A stretch of 64,000 nt of DNA, from assembly GCF_033344935.1 (NCBI RefSeq), contig NZ_JAWPMM010000001.1, positions 4,814,079 to 4,878,078 of the forward strand, in the 5' to 3' direction. The notes beneath the pieces were generated by a model, which saw only the letters and a list, made by a program, of their open reading frames with translations, was not told where the DNA came from and did not search any database. Source of the stretch: Reichenbachiella sp. (GTDB lineage: Bacteria; Bacteroidota; Bacteroidia; Cytophagales; Cyclobacteriaceae). This document shows, piece after piece, positions 1 to 10,275 of this stretch (within the stretch, counting starts at the first letter, position 1; the number at the start of each line of letters is the position of its first letter). The position numbers and the translations under genes are program-made.

Positions 1-1738
1 CATCCGGAGTTGTCCAACCAAATTGTTTCATGGCTTCTTGGTTGATCAAGACAAACCGTGCAGTATCTGTAAAATCACTCTTTCGATAATTTCGCCCTGC
101 CAGCAGAGACAAGCCAAAAATGTCTGCTCCATGTTCATCACCGACAAAGTAGAAGGAGACATTGACTGGATTTCCTTCGCTTTCAGTAGTTGTATAGGTA
201 GTCGCACCATTCACAAATCCGGGAACAGAAGATACAGCCGATCCCTGCAAAATGTGGGGGGATTTGAGCATTTCATTTCTGAATACCTCGGCCTTTTGGT
301 TTAATTCATAAGCGTTGTCAATGACCAGAAGGTTCTCTTTGTCATATCCTAAATCAACAGTTTTCAAATATTGATTTTGCTCATAAACCACCAAAGTGGA
401 TACAATCACAATTAGTGAAACTCCAAACTGAAGTCCCACGAGGATATTTCTAACCCAACGCTCTTGGCCAGATTCTGTACTGCTTTTAGCATTTGAGCTA
501 ATTACTTCAGTAGGATAAACTGTTGACAGTTTTAATGCAGGATAAATACCTGCTACAACACCAAGTACCAAGGCAAAAACAACAAACAACAACAAGAATG
601 ATGGGTTTAGCAATACATCCGATGACCACATTTTCCCAGATAAATCATTGAACATCGGTAGTATCTGGAAGGACAACAATAAGGCAATCACTGCCGAAGT
701 CAGCGTAATGATCAACGACTCCCCTAGCAACTGTCTGGTCAATTGGGCTCGAGAAGCTCCCATAATTTTCTTCAACCCTAACTCCTTCATTCGTTTGCCT
801 GCCTTGGCCGTAGAGAGGTTGATGTAATTAAGACATGAAATGATCAAAATGAATATCCCTACCGCCATGAACAGTTGTACATTGCTTTTGTTGCCATTGG
901 GCATAAACTCCCATCGCAAGTTTGAGGTCAAATGAATATCGGTGAGCGGCTGCAAAAAATAATCATAGCTATTGCCTTCTTCCAACCACTTATCAAAATC
1001 CATTCCGCTGGTATTCAAAGCCATTTGCTGTAAAAGAAACTGATGCATTTTACTTTCGAATTGTTTTGTATCTACCCCAGCATTGAGCTTAATATACGTG
1101 AAGTAAAAGAAGGCTGTACCCCATTGCGTTCGATATCTGGACTCCCGTGAATCAACCATAGGCAAAATCAAATCAGCTTCGAAATGTGAATTATCCGGCA
1201 AGTTTTCAATCACCGCACTGACTTGATAATTCACACTGTCGCGAATGATCAGTTGCTTACCTACAGCCTGTGTGGTATTAAAATATTTCAAGGCCAGCTT
1301 TTCAGTAAGTACTACCTGTCGAGGCTTTTCCAGAGAGGTACCCAAATTTCCATCCAAGACTTTCAAATCAAAAAGTTCAAAAAAATCCGGATCTGCGTAC
1401 AAACCCTCCTTCTCAATATAATCCTGATTATCAACGCTAACGTCAATGTCTCCTTGTGATATTCTACTCGCATTCTCAATAACAGGGAAATTGTCTTGAA
1501 GCGCTAGTCCTACTGGAGCCGGAATAGAGGCCCAACCTACTTCGTTGTTTGGATAAACACGGTTGAGTGCCACCCTATATATGCGATCAGCATCCGTATA
1601 GTGATCGTCATAAGTCAGCTCACTTTGCAAATAAAGAAATATGAAAATCGTTGAAGTAGTGCCTAACACCAGACCAACAAGATTGATGGCATAGTATAAT
1701 TTATTTCTACGTGCGTTTCGGAGGAAGAATTTTATCAT
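1..1738 (-). CDS. ABC transporter permease (MacB_PCD/FtsX type), truncated by window edge
   Basis: The minus-strand reading frame opens with ATG at 1738 and stays open for 579 codons to the window edge, so the C-terminus is missing. The N-terminus (MIKFFLRNARRNKLYYAINL) and the first membrane helix that follows it are typical of the large FtsX/MacB-type permeases of Bacteroidota. A long periplasmic MacB_PCD-like region follows. Further membrane segments lie near + positions 870-560, then a second helix and periplasmic region. Proteins of this kind usually work with a LolD/MacB-type ATPase in mechanotransmission or export; no ATPase gene is visible here. The exact substrate cannot be assigned. 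Confidence 0.85.
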   Translation of the reverse strand, partial: MIKFFLRNARRNKLYYAINLVGLVLGTTSTIFIFLYLQSELTYDDHYTDADRIYRVALNRVYPNNEVGWASIPAPVGLALQDNFPVIENASRISQGDIDVSVDNQDYIEKEGLYADPDFFELFDLKVLDGNLGTSLEKPRQVVLTEKLALKYFNTTQAVGKQLIIRDSVNYQVSAVIENLPDNSHFEADLILPMVDSRESRYRTQWGTAFFYFTYIKLNAGVDTKQFESKMHQFLLQQMALNTSGMDFDKWLEEGNSYDYFLQPLTDIHLTSNLRWEFMPNGNKSNVQLFMAVGIFILIISCLNYINLSTAKAGKRMKELGLKKIMGASRAQLTRQLLGESLIITLTSAVIALLLSFQILPMFNDLSGKMWSSDVLLNPSFLLLFVVFALVLGVVAGIYPALKLSTVYPTEVISSNAKSSTESGQERWVRNILVGLQFGVSLIVIVSTLVVYEQNQYLKTVDLGYDKENLLVIDNAYELNQKAEVFRNEMLKSPHILQGSAVSSVPGFVNGATTYTTTESEGNPVNVSFYFVGDEHGADIFGLSLLAGRNYRKSDFTDTARFVLINQEAMKQFGWTTPD

Positions 1739-1774
1739 AGTGGTAACTTTAGAAAAATGCCTCTATTAAATTAT

Positions 1775-1782
1775 TACATTTG
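1775..1782 (+). promoter_or_regulatory. -7 promoter box TACATTTG for the DUF1801 gene
   Basis: The octamer TACATTTG matches the Bacteroidota -7 consensus TAnnTTTG. It lies 28 bases upstream of the ATG at 1811, which leaves room for a short leader. No clear -33 TTG at ideal spacing was identified. Confidence 0.45.
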
Positions 1783-1810
1783 ACCAATAAATGCCATCAA
1801 CTAAGATCAA

Positions 1811-2182
1811 ATGACAGATGTCGCCACATATATAGCAGACTTTGAGGGTCCTCAAAAAAAACTATTGCGTGTATTGCACGAACTTATTTTGAATCAATTT
1901 GACCTACAAGCCAAAATCAGATATCGCATCCCATTCTACTACAACAAGAGCTGGATTTGCTATTTGAATCCTATAAAAAAAGATGGTGTTGAGCTGTGCT
2001 TCTTACGGGCCAATGAGCTTTCCAATGAAAATGGAGCATTAGATTTCAAAGACCGAAAACAAGTCGCCGGTATTTCCTACTTCAGCCTTGAAGAAATTGA
2101 TGAAAGAGTATTGAATCCGATCATTCAGGAAGCACTCATTTTGGATGAAACCGTAAAGTATGCCTCGAAACGGAAGAAATAA
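1811..2182 (+). CDS. DUF1801 domain-containing protein
   Basis: A 123-residue soluble protein. The N-terminal helix-rich segment, the IRYRIPFYY stretch near residues 36-44 and the following W/Y-rich strands match the DUF1801 (YdhG-like) fold, whose biochemical role is not established. The C-terminus ends in a basic KRKK tail. It is a single gene divergent from the ABC permease, with a -7 box upstream, and is followed after 81 bases by the giant surface-protein gene. The family call rests on sequence pattern; no function is inferred. Confidence 0.75.
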   Translation: MTDVATYIADFEGPQKKLLRVLHELILNQFDLQAKIRYRIPFYYNKSWICYLNPIKKDGVELCFLRANELSNENGALDFKDRKQVAGISYFSLEEIDERVLNPIIQEALILDETVKYASKRKK

Positions 2183-2263
2183 TAAAAGGATAATGAAGAC
2201 GATGGCCAACCCCTTATTTGAGATCAGCAATTATCAGTATTTTAGTCCTCGTATTTTAGCCAT

Positions 2264-5200
2264 ATGAAGCACTTACTTACCCTTCTTGCTCTGCTCGCCA
2301 TTCAGGTAGCTATTGCCCAGGTCAATGATGATTTTTCTGATGGGGATTTTAGCAATAATCCAGCGTGGAGCGGGGATACAGGAGACTTTGTGGTTTCTGC
2401 GAATGAACTCCAACTAAACGCGGGTGTTGCTGGTGAATCTCATCTAACTATACCGAACACAACAATAGACAATACAATTTGGGAGTTTTCAGTCAAATTA
2501 GATTTTGGAACATCAAGTCAAAACAGGGCATATATATACTTGGTGTCTGACATTGATAACCTTCAAGCCAATGTGAACGGATACTACGTTTTGGTCGGAA
2601 ATTCATCTGATGAAATAAGTCTGTATAGACAAGATGCTACAACCACATCAGTCGAAATTATAGATGGAACCGATGCTACCGTCGAAACACCTCCCACCAA
2701 TGTACGAATAAGAGTGACCCGAGATGCTCTGGGTAATTGGGAATTGTTGCGAGATTTATCTGGAGGTACTTCATTCACGTCAGAAGGAACAGTATTTGAT
2801 GACACCTATACGTCAACAGCATTTTTTGGAGTCCTATGTGACTATTCTGTAGGTAATATTAAAGGTTTCATATATGATAATATCTCCATTGGATTTGCTG
2901 TATCCACTTTAACCTTGGAAGGAACCAATATGATCAGGGCAAAATTCAACCAAAATGTACATGAATCCACTGCGGAGGATGTGTCAAATTATTCACTAAA
3001 CAATGGTTTTGGCCAACCTACATCAGCGGAAAGAGATTTAACTAATCATGATGAGGTGCTATTAACCTTTGATAGTGATTTTTCAAATAATAGCTTCATT
3101 CTTTCCGTGGATCAAGTTGAAAATGCCTCTCAGGATGAAATTATTTCGAACCAAGACAAAGGATTCAAAGCTGAAGTCCAAACACCCTTCAGAAATATCG
3201 TCATCAATGAATTTATGGCGGATCCAAATCCTGTGGTAGCACTGCCAGATGCTGAATATGTGGAGTTATACAATACCTCAGACTATTCCATCAATGTTGC
3301 TGAGTTTACCTTAGATGGTGAGTCATTGACTGATTTTATTTTGATGCCCGATACATATGTTACGCTTACTGACAATTCCAATATTGGATTATTTTCTGGC
3401 GATGTTATCGGTCTAGAAAACCTTTCATTGAGCAATACAGGAAAATCACTCCTACTCAATGACAATCTGGGCAATTTGGTAGATAGTGTAACCTACAAAG
3501 CAGCAAATGTTATCGGCGGTTATTCTCTCGAACAAATCAATCCCGAACTGCTGTGCAGCACAGAAAACAACTGGATAGCATCCAATCATGCAGATGGTGG
3601 CACACCTGGAACACAAAACAGCGTGTACGACAATAGCCCAGACATCACCGGTCCAAACCTTATCGACTTTATTGCTACCGATCCAAACACATTTCGCCTC
3701 ACCTTCGACGAACCTATGGATGAAACCTCACTCAGTAGTGGCACCTATACTTTCGACAATGGCATCACTGAAAATGGAATTTCATCATCCACTTATACCG
3801 CTCAGATCGCTGTGACTCCCACCTTGACGAGTGATGTAAATTATACTGTAACCGTAACTGGAGCGAAGGACTGTGCTCAAAACGATATTCAAACTAATAC
3901 CCTCTCCTATACCTATGATACCAATCCTCCTGTACTTGATCATATCGTAGTAAAAACTGCCAATCAAATAGAAGTTGTTTTCAATGAAAACTTGAACAAG
4001 GACATTGCCGAGACGGAGAGCAACTATACCTCCGATCATTCGGGCATGCATCCTACTTCTGCCATTAGGGATGACGTGGACTTTTCCACTGTGAGTCTGA
4101 TTTTTGCAGACGATTTTGTGCTCGATGTAGAAAATACGCTAACCATTGAGAATTTGCAGGACATACCAGGTAATGCCTTGGCCGCAGCATTGACTCCTAC
4201 CTTTACCTTGAGTCAGCAAATTGATACCGTACAAGTAATGGGCATCAACCTGCTGGACATCTATTTCAAACAAGATCTAGATGTGACAAGTGCTAGCACC
4301 TCAGGCAATTACTCGGTGGATGATGGTGTGGGTAGTGCCTCTACTGCCTTTGTGGATAGTCAGGATGATCGTTTGGTTCATTTGGCCTTTGCCAATAATT
4401 TCGACGACAACAAAGCATTGACCCTCTCGGTAAGTGGCGTGATGAATGCAGATTCTGATCTCCTCACTACTCCGGATATTTCCTTCATTTACGACACCTC
4501 ATCTCCAAAACTCGATACGGTAGAGGTTTTGTCATCAACCTCCTTGGCCGTTGTATTTACAGAAAAAGTGGGCAAACAATCAGCCGAGTCCAAAGAGAAC
4601 TATGAGTACGAAGATATTTTCCCCATCGACGCCTCACTAGAAGCAGATCAACGAACTGTCATTTTGGAATTTGAAGAGGCATTTGAAAGAGAAGTAGTAT
4701 TCGAATTGCTGATTGATGAAGTCAAAGACCTGTATGGCAATGAGATAAAAACCAGGCTCAAACAAGAATTTGTCTACGATGTATTCGCACCAGAATTGGA
4801 CAGCATCATTGTAAAATCTCCAAATGAAATAATTCTTTGGTTCAATGAAAAAGTGGATCAAACCACTGCTGAAACTGCTGCCAATTATATGATAGGAGAA
4901 GGTATCGGTCAACCAACTACAGCCATTCAAAATCCTGAGTTTCAATACCTGGTGACCTTGGAATTTTCGAGCGACCTACCAGAAATGGCAGCCATCAGTT
5001 TGGCCATTTCAACAATGTTGGACCAGAGAAATAATGCTTTATCGAAAGCTATTACAAGTACTTTCGACTACCATATTTTCTACGTTGGTATGATCAATCC
5101 TGTGAGCCAAAATCAGATTGAAATTGAATTTAATAAGACTCCTTCCACTGGAACCAGAGCTACATTGGCCAACTATACCTTGAATGGCCACACCGCCTCT

Positions 5201-7552
5201 ACGGTCAACTTTACATCCGATCGCATGGCCACGGTTACTTTCGATCATGCTGTAAATGATAACTCAAGCAATACGCTAAACATTGAACATGTTACCCAAA
5301 ACTCCAATCCAATTTCAATAAATAATTATGTCTTTAATTTTGATAGCCGAGTCTTGACCGGCAGACTTGTGGGTAATCGAACGGTTGAGATTGAATTCGA
5401 AATAGGACTTGATCAAGGACAGGTTTTGTCTCTATCCAATTTTACCGCTTCACCTACTTTGGGTAATTGTGTTGCAGCAATTATTGACCCTGACGACTCA
5501 GAAAAACTTAGACTAACCTTCGAGCAAGCACTTGCTCCTGACGTGGCTTATAAAATTTCCTGGCAGGATCTATTCAATGAATTTGAACACAGGTTACCAG
5601 ATTATTTCAGCACGGTGATCAATGATCAAACTGCTCCATCGGTAGCCGAGTATCTTGTTTTGAATGAAGACAAGATATGGATAAAGTACAGTGAACCCTT
5701 GAACGAAATCTCCGCTGAATTCTCTCTTAATTATGAAATCACACCGACCCTTGGGCATCCTTTTGAAGCCAAATACACAGCCTCTGACTCTTCTGTTTTA
5801 CTAACGTTTTCTTCCTCCTTGTTGGAAGCAACCAACTATACGTTGACAATCGACAATATTGAAGATCTTTCCGACAACGCCCTATTTGATTATAATATCG
5901 CATTCTCTTATACAGCACCTGATATTCCAAATTTTGGGGATCTAATTATTACAGAAATCATGGCTGACCCCTCGCCATCTGTAGGCCTTCCTGAAGTGGA
6001 GTATGTGGAAATTTTCAATACTACTTCCGAGGAGATTTCGCTTACAGGCCTAATTGTAGTGGATGCGAGTGGCTATGTCATATTAACGGAGGGGAGTATT
6101 TCTGCCAACCAATATTTAGTATTGACCTCCACTTCAGGGGCCTCACAATTGCATGGAGTTAATGTACTAGGAATCTCCAGTTTTCCATCCTTAAACAATA
6201 CTGGCGAATCCCTTTCTCTTTACTATGGCTCCTCCCAAATTTTTAGTGCCTCGTATGCTTCCGATTGGTATAAAGACAGTGAAAAATCTGATGGTGGCTG
6301 GTCTCTCGAAATGATTGACACCGACAATCCCTGTGGTGAAAAAGCCAACTGGAGCGCATCGACTGATGCTATAGGAGGAACGCCAGGACGAGCCAATTCC
6401 ATACAAGCATCAAATCCAGACAACTTTGGCCCAGAACTTATTCAAGCTTTAGCTATCACACCAGACAGCTTGCATTTGACGCTAAATGAAAGGCTACATC
6501 CAGATAGTTTTGAACAAGCAAAAATTCAGCTTGAACCTGCACTGTCGATCTCTTCACAGCATTTGTTTCATCCTATTTTCGATAAAGTGGCGGTATCTTT
6601 AGGGGAACCGGTTAGTCCAGGCCAATCCTACGAAGTCACATTGACGCAAGTCTCAGATTGCAAACAAAACTTAATCAGTATAGACCATCAAACGGTTCGC
6701 TTTCAACTTCCTGAAGAAGCAGAAGCTCAGGATATCGTAATCAATGAAGTACTTTTTAACCCAAGATCCAATGAAGTCGATTTTGTAGAGATTTATAACA
6801 AATCAGACAAAGCCATTGATTTGAAAGATTGGCGGCTGGCCGACAAATTGAGTGACCAAAAAATCATCTCCTCCGACCATTTTGTCATTTATCCATCAGA
6901 GTATCTAGCCCTTACGCCAGATCCAGATGTACTGAATTCAGCCTATTCCAATGGTGACTACACACGCATGCGAGCTATGAACAGTTTTCCGAGCTTATCA
7001 GATACGGAAGATTCTGTAATTCTTATTACTGATCAAGGACTTATCGTTGATCAAATGGAATACAAAGACGACTATCATTTCAACTTACTTGATGATGACG
7101 AAGGTGTTTCTTTAGAACGAGTCGCATTTGAGGTAGAAAGCACCAATCCCGACAGCTGGAGGTCAGCCGCCAGTACCGTTGGATTTGCAACCCCAGGTGT
7201 AGTCAACTCACAATTGCAAGCTGCCAATCAATCATCAGCTACTGTGTCGATCGAACCTAAAGTTTTCGTACCCGACAATACTGGCATGAATGATTTTACA
7301 ACTATTAGTTATCTACTCAATCAAGCTGGAAACTTTGCCAATGTTCACATCTATTCTTCGCATGGTGTTTTGATTAAGACACTGGCTGAAGGTGAACTGC
7401 TGGCTACCAATGGTTTTTTCACATGGGATGGAATCACTGACAATGGCAGTCTGGCTTCAGTCGGTTACTATGTGGTTGTATTTGAAATATTCGATGGACA
7501 AGGTAATAAATCCCTTCAAAAAGAAACAGTAGTACTCGGAGCTAGATTTTAG
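2264..7552 (+). CDS. Large exported lamin-tail / Ig-like repeat surface protein
   Basis: A 1762-residue protein with a clear signal peptide (MKHLLTLLALLAIQVAIAQ). Residues about 20-210 resemble a ConA/LamG-like beta sandwich. Three lamin-tail domains start near residues 312, 1227 and 1490, each with a motif of the type NEFMADPNP...YVELYN. Between them lie many SbsA-like Ig repeats of about 95 residues with recurring phrases such as VVFTEKV and ETAANY. Residues about 1660-1762 form a FlgD-like Ig domain typical of surface or type IX-secreted proteins. A role in adhesion, the cell surface or extracellular calcium-dependent structure is inferred from architecture only. The frame is intact throughout. 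No enzyme domain is visible. Confidence 0.85.
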   Translation: MKHLLTLLALLAIQVAIAQVNDDFSDGDFSNNPAWSGDTGDFVVSANELQLNAGVAGESHLTIPNTTIDNTIWEFSVKLDFGTSSQNRAYIYLVSDIDNLQANVNGYYVLVGNSSDEISLYRQDATTTSVEIIDGTDATVETPPTNVRIRVTRDALGNWELLRDLSGGTSFTSEGTVFDDTYTSTAFFGVLCDYSVGNIKGFIYDNISIGFAVSTLTLEGTNMIRAKFNQNVHESTAEDVSNYSLNNGFGQPTSAERDLTNHDEVLLTFDSDFSNNSFILSVDQVENASQDEIISNQDKGFKAEVQTPFRNIVINEFMADPNPVVALPDAEYVELYNTSDYSINVAEFTLDGESLTDFILMPDTYVTLTDNSNIGLFSGDVIGLENLSLSNTGKSLLLNDNLGNLVDSVTYKAANVIGGYSLEQINPELLCSTENNWIASNHADGGTPGTQNSVYDNSPDITGPNLIDFIATDPNTFRLTFDEPMDETSLSSGTYTFDNGITENGISSSTYTAQIAVTPTLTSDVNYTVTVTGAKDCAQNDIQTNTLSYTYDTNPPVLDHIVVKTANQIEVVFNENLNKDIAETESNYTSDHSGMHPTSAIRDDVDFSTVSLIFADDFVLDVENTLTIENLQDIPGNALAAALTPTFTLSQQIDTVQVMGINLLDIYFKQDLDVTSASTSGNYSVDDGVGSASTAFVDSQDDRLVHLAFANNFDDNKALTLSVSGVMNADSDLLTTPDISFIYDTSSPKLDTVEVLSSTSLAVVFTEKVGKQSAESKENYEYEDIFPIDASLEADQRTVILEFEEAFEREVVFELLIDEVKDLYGNEIKTRLKQEFVYDVFAPELDSIIVKSPNEIILWFNEKVDQTTAETAANYMIGEGIGQPTTAIQNPEFQYLVTLEFSSDLPEMAAISLAISTMLDQRNNALSKAITSTFDYHIFYVGMINPVSQNQIEIEFNKTPSTGTRATLANYTLNGHTASTVNFTSDRMATVTFDHAVNDNSSNTLNIEHVTQNSNPISINNYVFNFDSRVLTGRLVGNRTVEIEFEIGLDQGQVLSLSNFTASPTLGNCVAAIIDPDDSEKLRLTFEQALAPDVAYKISWQDLFNEFEHRLPDYFSTVINDQTAPSVAEYLVLNEDKIWIKYSEPLNEISAEFSLNYEITPTLGHPFEAKYTASDSSVLLTFSSSLLEATNYTLTIDNIEDLSDNALFDYNIAFSYTAPDIPNFGDLIITEIMADPSPSVGLPEVEYVEIFNTTSEEISLTGLIVVDASGYVILTEGSISANQYLVLTSTSGASQLHGVNVLGISSFPSLNNTGESLSLYYGSSQIFSASYASDWYKDSEKSDGGWSLEMIDTDNPCGEKANWSASTDAIGGTPGRANSIQASNPDNFGPELIQALAITPDSLHLTLNERLHPDSFEQAKIQLEPALSISSQHLFHPIFDKVAVSLGEPVSPGQSYEVTLTQVSDCKQNLISIDHQTVRFQLPEEAEAQDIVINEVLFNPRSNEVDFVEIYNKSDKAIDLKDWRLADKLSDQKIISSDHFVIYPSEYLALTPDPDVLNSAYSNGDYTRMRAMNSFPSLSDTEDSVILITDQGLIVDQMEYKDDYHFNLLDDDEGVSLERVAFEVESTNPDSWRSAASTVGFATPGVVNSQLQAANQSSATVSIEPKVFVPDNTGMNDFTTISYLLNQAGNFANVHIYSSHGVLIKTLAEGELLATNGFFTWDGITDNGSLASVGYYVVVFEIFDGQGNKSLQKETVVLGARF

Positions 7553-7683
7553 GACTTTTGCAGTATAGAATTTCATTTTTAGGAGAATCCCCTAATTGAT
7601 ATTTACGGTTTTACTCTATTTCAGCTCTGCCCATAATACCACAATTTTGCTATACACAAGATCAGTTTAAAAACTCACCAGCT

Positions 7684-7833
7684 ATGAGTATTTCGCAATC
7701 TTTAGTATCAAAGGGAATTAGGTTGCTCTTCAGCAATGAAGAGAATGTTTGGTATGCCGTCATAGGAGAGCGAAAAAAATATCTTGGCAGCGAACAAGAT
7801 TGTAGGGTGTTTTTAAGGGAACTTAAGAACTAG
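7684..7833 (+). CDS. Small hypothetical protein (49 aa)
   Basis: ATG at 7684 opens a 49-codon frame ending at TAG 7831-7833. The product begins MSISQSLVSKGIRLLF and contains NVWYAVIGERKKYLG, so it is basic and amphipathic with an aromatic core. A strong plus-strand terminator hairpin begins 24 bases after the stop, and the preceding gene ends 131 bases upstream. The terminator could instead serve the large upstream gene. No family was recognised, and protein-level conservation would decide whether it is real. Confidence 0.4.
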   Translation: MSISQSLVSKGIRLLFSNEENVWYAVIGERKKYLGSEQDCRVFLRELKN

Positions 7834-7857
7834 GTAAATTGAGGATGTTCGCTTATG

Positions 7858-7888
7858 AAAGCACGAGTCGCGAGTCTCGTGCTTTTTT
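7858..7888 (+). terminator. Rho-independent terminator
   Basis: The inverted repeat AGCACGAG (7860-7867) and CTCGTGCT (7876-7883) is followed by a T run at 7883-7888. It ends plus-strand transcription from the surface-protein gene and/or the 49-residue gene. The convergent minus-strand gene ends at 7887, inside the T run. Confidence 0.75.
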
Positions 7889-8681
7889 ATTCCTCTTCCA
7901 GTTCCTTGAGGTGCTCGTAGTACTTTTTGATGGCGTCAGGCAACAACTTAATCAACTGATATTCGGAACAATCCGCCACATATTGAACCGTCAATCCTGA
8001 ATACTGGATAAAATCTCGATAATAGTAATCATCAAAATACTCATTGATTTGATCGAATGCTTGATCCAGATTCGACTTAGCCTCTTCATAAACCAGATCA
8101 TCAGCTTGCATTTGCTTCAGATATAAATAATTCTTCTTTTCCTCTTTGTAGCTTTTACTAAAAGCCCGATACAGAGCGGTCATAGGACTAGCCACTGCAC
8201 CCAATCCCATATGATAATCTTTCTCTGCAGGTTTGTTAGAGTACTTCACGCCAGGAACGTAATAAACCTCACGTTCCGGTTGTTTGATGATGGTATTGGC
8301 TTGATAATCAGAGGTAATTTCTACATCATCGAGAATAATGGTACTTCTATGCATAGCCAGAATTACTTTTTGCACTTGATCCACATTAGTTATCACCATG
8401 GATAGGGAATCGTATCCTACCAAACGAAAATGCAAAGTATCAAGGTGATCGATTTCAAACTCAAATCGACCTTCGTGAGTGGTAGTGGTGCCCAAATGCT
8501 CTTCTAGGTAAACATGGACATTGGCCAATTCTTCCAGGCTCATGCCGTCGAGTATTTGCCCATGTACGGTTATTTTTTGTGCCGAAGAATGGTAAAAGCA
8601 AAAGAGCAGGAGCATAAACCCCAACAGTTTGGGCACAAAAAAAACGGGCATTCTCGTACTCCAGCTCATTTGTTGCATCAA
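7887..8681 (-). CDS. Carboxypeptidase-regulatory-like domain protein, secreted
   Basis: A 264-residue protein with an N-terminal signal sequence ending near HSSAQ. A later ATG at 8651 (MPVFFVPKLLG) would give a better signal peptide and may be the true start. Residues about 38-115 form a CarboxypepD_reg-like beta sandwich (VHGQILDGMSLEELANVHVY), the module found at the N-terminus of many Bacteroidota outer-membrane proteins. The C-terminal half is helical, charged and rich in Tyr and Glu, with no recognised domain. It is a periplasmic or outer-membrane-associated protein of unknown role, transcribed alone next to floA. Confidence 0.7.
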   Translation of the reverse strand: MMQQMSWSTRMPVFFVPKLLGFMLLLFCFYHSSAQKITVHGQILDGMSLEELANVHVYLEEHLGTTTTHEGRFEFEIDHLDTLHFRLVGYDSLSMVITNVDQVQKVILAMHRSTIILDDVEITSDYQANTIIKQPEREVYYVPGVKYSNKPAEKDYHMGLGAVASPMTALYRAFSKSYKEEKKNYLYLKQMQADDLVYEEAKSNLDQAFDQINEYFDDYYYRDFIQYSGLTVQYVADCSEYQLIKLLPDAIKKYYEHLKELEEE

Positions 8682-8736
8682 ACAACTAATGCCAGGTAAG
8701 TATCTGAGGATGCCCGTTGGTATAAAATTTTAGCTT

Positions 8737-9726
8737 TTAACTTTTTGGCTTCTTGCTAGAGCCTGAGCTTTTAGGCTTCGAAATAGACTCTCTCATCTCA
8801 GTATCTGCCTTGATGTTGTCCATTTTGTAATAATCCATGATGCCCAAGTTGCCATCAATGAAAGCTTGCGCCATTGCTTTAGGTATTTCAGCCTCCGCTT
8901 CGATTACCTTGGCTCTCGCTTCCTGTGCTTTGGCTTTCATTTCTTGCTCTACGGCCACCGCCATCGCTCTTCTTTCTTCAGCTTTAGCTTCAGCTACTTT
9001 CAAATCGGCTGCCGCTTGATCCGTTTGAAGATCGGCTCCAATATTTTTTCCTACATCTACATCGGCAATATCAATAGACAGGATTTCGAACGCAGTACCT
9101 GCATCCAAGCCTCTGGTCAGTACCAATTTCGATATTTTATCTGGGTTTTCAAGTACCTCTTTGTGTGTGACAGCCGAACCAATCGACGTCACAATACCCT
9201 CGCCTACTCGAGCCAAGATTGTGTCTTCACCAGCACCCCCTACAAGTTGAGCCAAGTTTGCTCTAACCGTCACTCTCGCTACAGCGATCAACTGAATACC
9301 GTCAGACGCAACTGCCGCTACTCTTGGTGTGGTAATTACTTTAGGGTTCACAGAAATCTGTACCGCTTCGAATACATCTCTACCTGCCAAATCAATCGCA
9401 GCCGCTTGGTTGAATTCCAAAGCAATGTTGGCTTTATCAGCCGAAATCAAGGCTTTGATTACGCTAGGCACATTGCCTCCCGCGAGGTAGTGCGTTTCTA
9501 ATTCATTTGAAGTAACCGTAAGGCCTGCTTTTGTCGCCGTAATTAAAGAATTAACAACTAACGATGGTGGCACTTTTCTTATTCGCATAAACACGAGCTC
9601 AGCCAAACCTACCCGAACATTAGAAAATACAGCAGTGATCCAAAGGTTAACCGGAACAAAATATAGGAAGGTGAAAAATAGGATAATCGCCCCAAAGAGC
9701 GAAATTATCATCATCATACTACTCAT
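8737..9726 (-). CDS. floA: Flotillin-like protein FloA
   Basis: A 329-residue membrane scaffold of the flotillin/SPFH family. One N-terminal membrane segment (residues about 5-28) is followed by the FloA-specific region with [14 protein letters not shown], then an SPFH-like core. An Ala/Glu-rich coiled coil (about 230-290, [20 protein letters not shown]) leads into a Ser/Lys tail. FloA organises functional membrane microdomains. An NfeD gene sits 8 bases upstream on the same strand, the standard FloA partner arrangement. Length and sequence agree well with the family (YqfA/FloA). Confidence 0.95.
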   Translation of the reverse strand: MSSMMMIISLFGAIILFFTFLYFVPVNLWITAVFSNVRVGLAELVFMRIRKVPPSLVVNSLITATKAGLTVTSNELETHYLAGGNVPSVIKALISADKANIALEFNQAAAIDLAGRDVFEAVQISVNPKVITTPRVAAVASDGIQLIAVARVTVRANLAQLVGGAGEDTILARVGEGIVTSIGSAVTHKEVLENPDKISKLVLTRGLDAGTAFEILSIDIADVDVGKNIGADLQTDQAAADLKVAEAKAEERRAMAVAVEQEMKAKAQEARAKVIEAEAEIPKAMAQAFIDGNLGIMDYYKMDNIKADTEMRESISKPKSSGSSKKPKS

Positions 9727-9734
9727 TATAGGTA

Positions 9735-10205
9735 TTAGTTTATTGGTTCTACAATTATTTTATTTCGCTCCAACTTGATGATTTTAATCGCTGTGTTTTC
9801 CAACACAAATGGACCAAGCGAAGACACTTCATATTCTTTATTATCAAATTCAGCTTTTCCAACAGGCTTCAGGGAAGAAATACACTTGCCTTCCTGACCT
9901 ATCTCGAGTGCTGAAGTTAATCCCTCATTTACGGGAGTTTTCATTACACTTTTATTGGAAAATTTATTCCAAGCCCCAGATTTAAAACTCAAAATAATCG
10001 CTGTCAAACCTGCAGCCATAGATACTGCCAGCACGATATGCCCAGTGTCTACTCCGTATAATTCATAACTTCTATATACTCCGTATACACCCACCAAAAA
10101 CCCTAAAATGCCAACGATAGTTGTGCCAGGCACAAAAATGATCTCAACGATGATCAAAGATATCCCTGCTAAAATCAAAAACGCTATAAGAAAATAGTCT
10201 AGCAA
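9735..10205 (-). CDS. NfeD family membrane protein (FloA partner)
   Basis: A 156-residue protein with several hydrophobic helices in the first 80 residues and a C-terminal soluble domain (residues about 95-156) with the OB-fold-like NfeD pattern ([18 protein letters not shown]). This is the short NfeD1b type, lacking the serine protease domain. It is the first gene of an nfeD-floA operon, with an 8-base gap. Membrane location and a role in flotillin assembly are inferred from family knowledge. Confidence 0.88.
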   Translation of the reverse strand: MLDYFLIAFLILAGISLIIVEIIFVPGTTIVGILGFLVGVYGVYRSYELYGVDTGHIVLAVSMAAGLTAIILSFKSGAWNKFSNKSVMKTPVNEGLTSALEIGQEGKCISSLKPVGKAEFDNKEYEVSSLGPFVLENTAIKIIKLERNKIIVEPIN

Positions 10206-10243
10206 TATTGGTGGTTTAAAATTAGTATTCGAATATACAATAT

Positions 10244-10268
10244 AGGGGTGAGTTTCAACTCAACCCCT
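10244..10268 (-). terminator. Hairpin after proS, possible terminator
   Basis: AGGGGTGAGTT and AACTCAACCCCT form an 11-bp stem with one bulge, lying 7 bases past the proS stop. On the minus strand no strong U run follows. The T-rich tail lies on the plus side, where no gene ends. It is therefore a likely but imperfect terminator. Confidence 0.4.
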
Positions 10269-10275
10269 CTTGTTT

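Noticed and set aside
7558..7683. Search for CRISPR arrays or phage genes across the window
   Set aside because: No repeat-spacer series, integrase, transposase, capsid or terminase gene was found anywhere; the only mobile-DNA signs are the tRNA-Ala island and the REP-like repeat.
8866..9501. 211-codon plus-strand frame opposite floA
   Set aside because: It is an antisense shadow of floA: codons mirror the real gene and composition is Arg/Ser/Phe/Cys-heavy without domain pattern.
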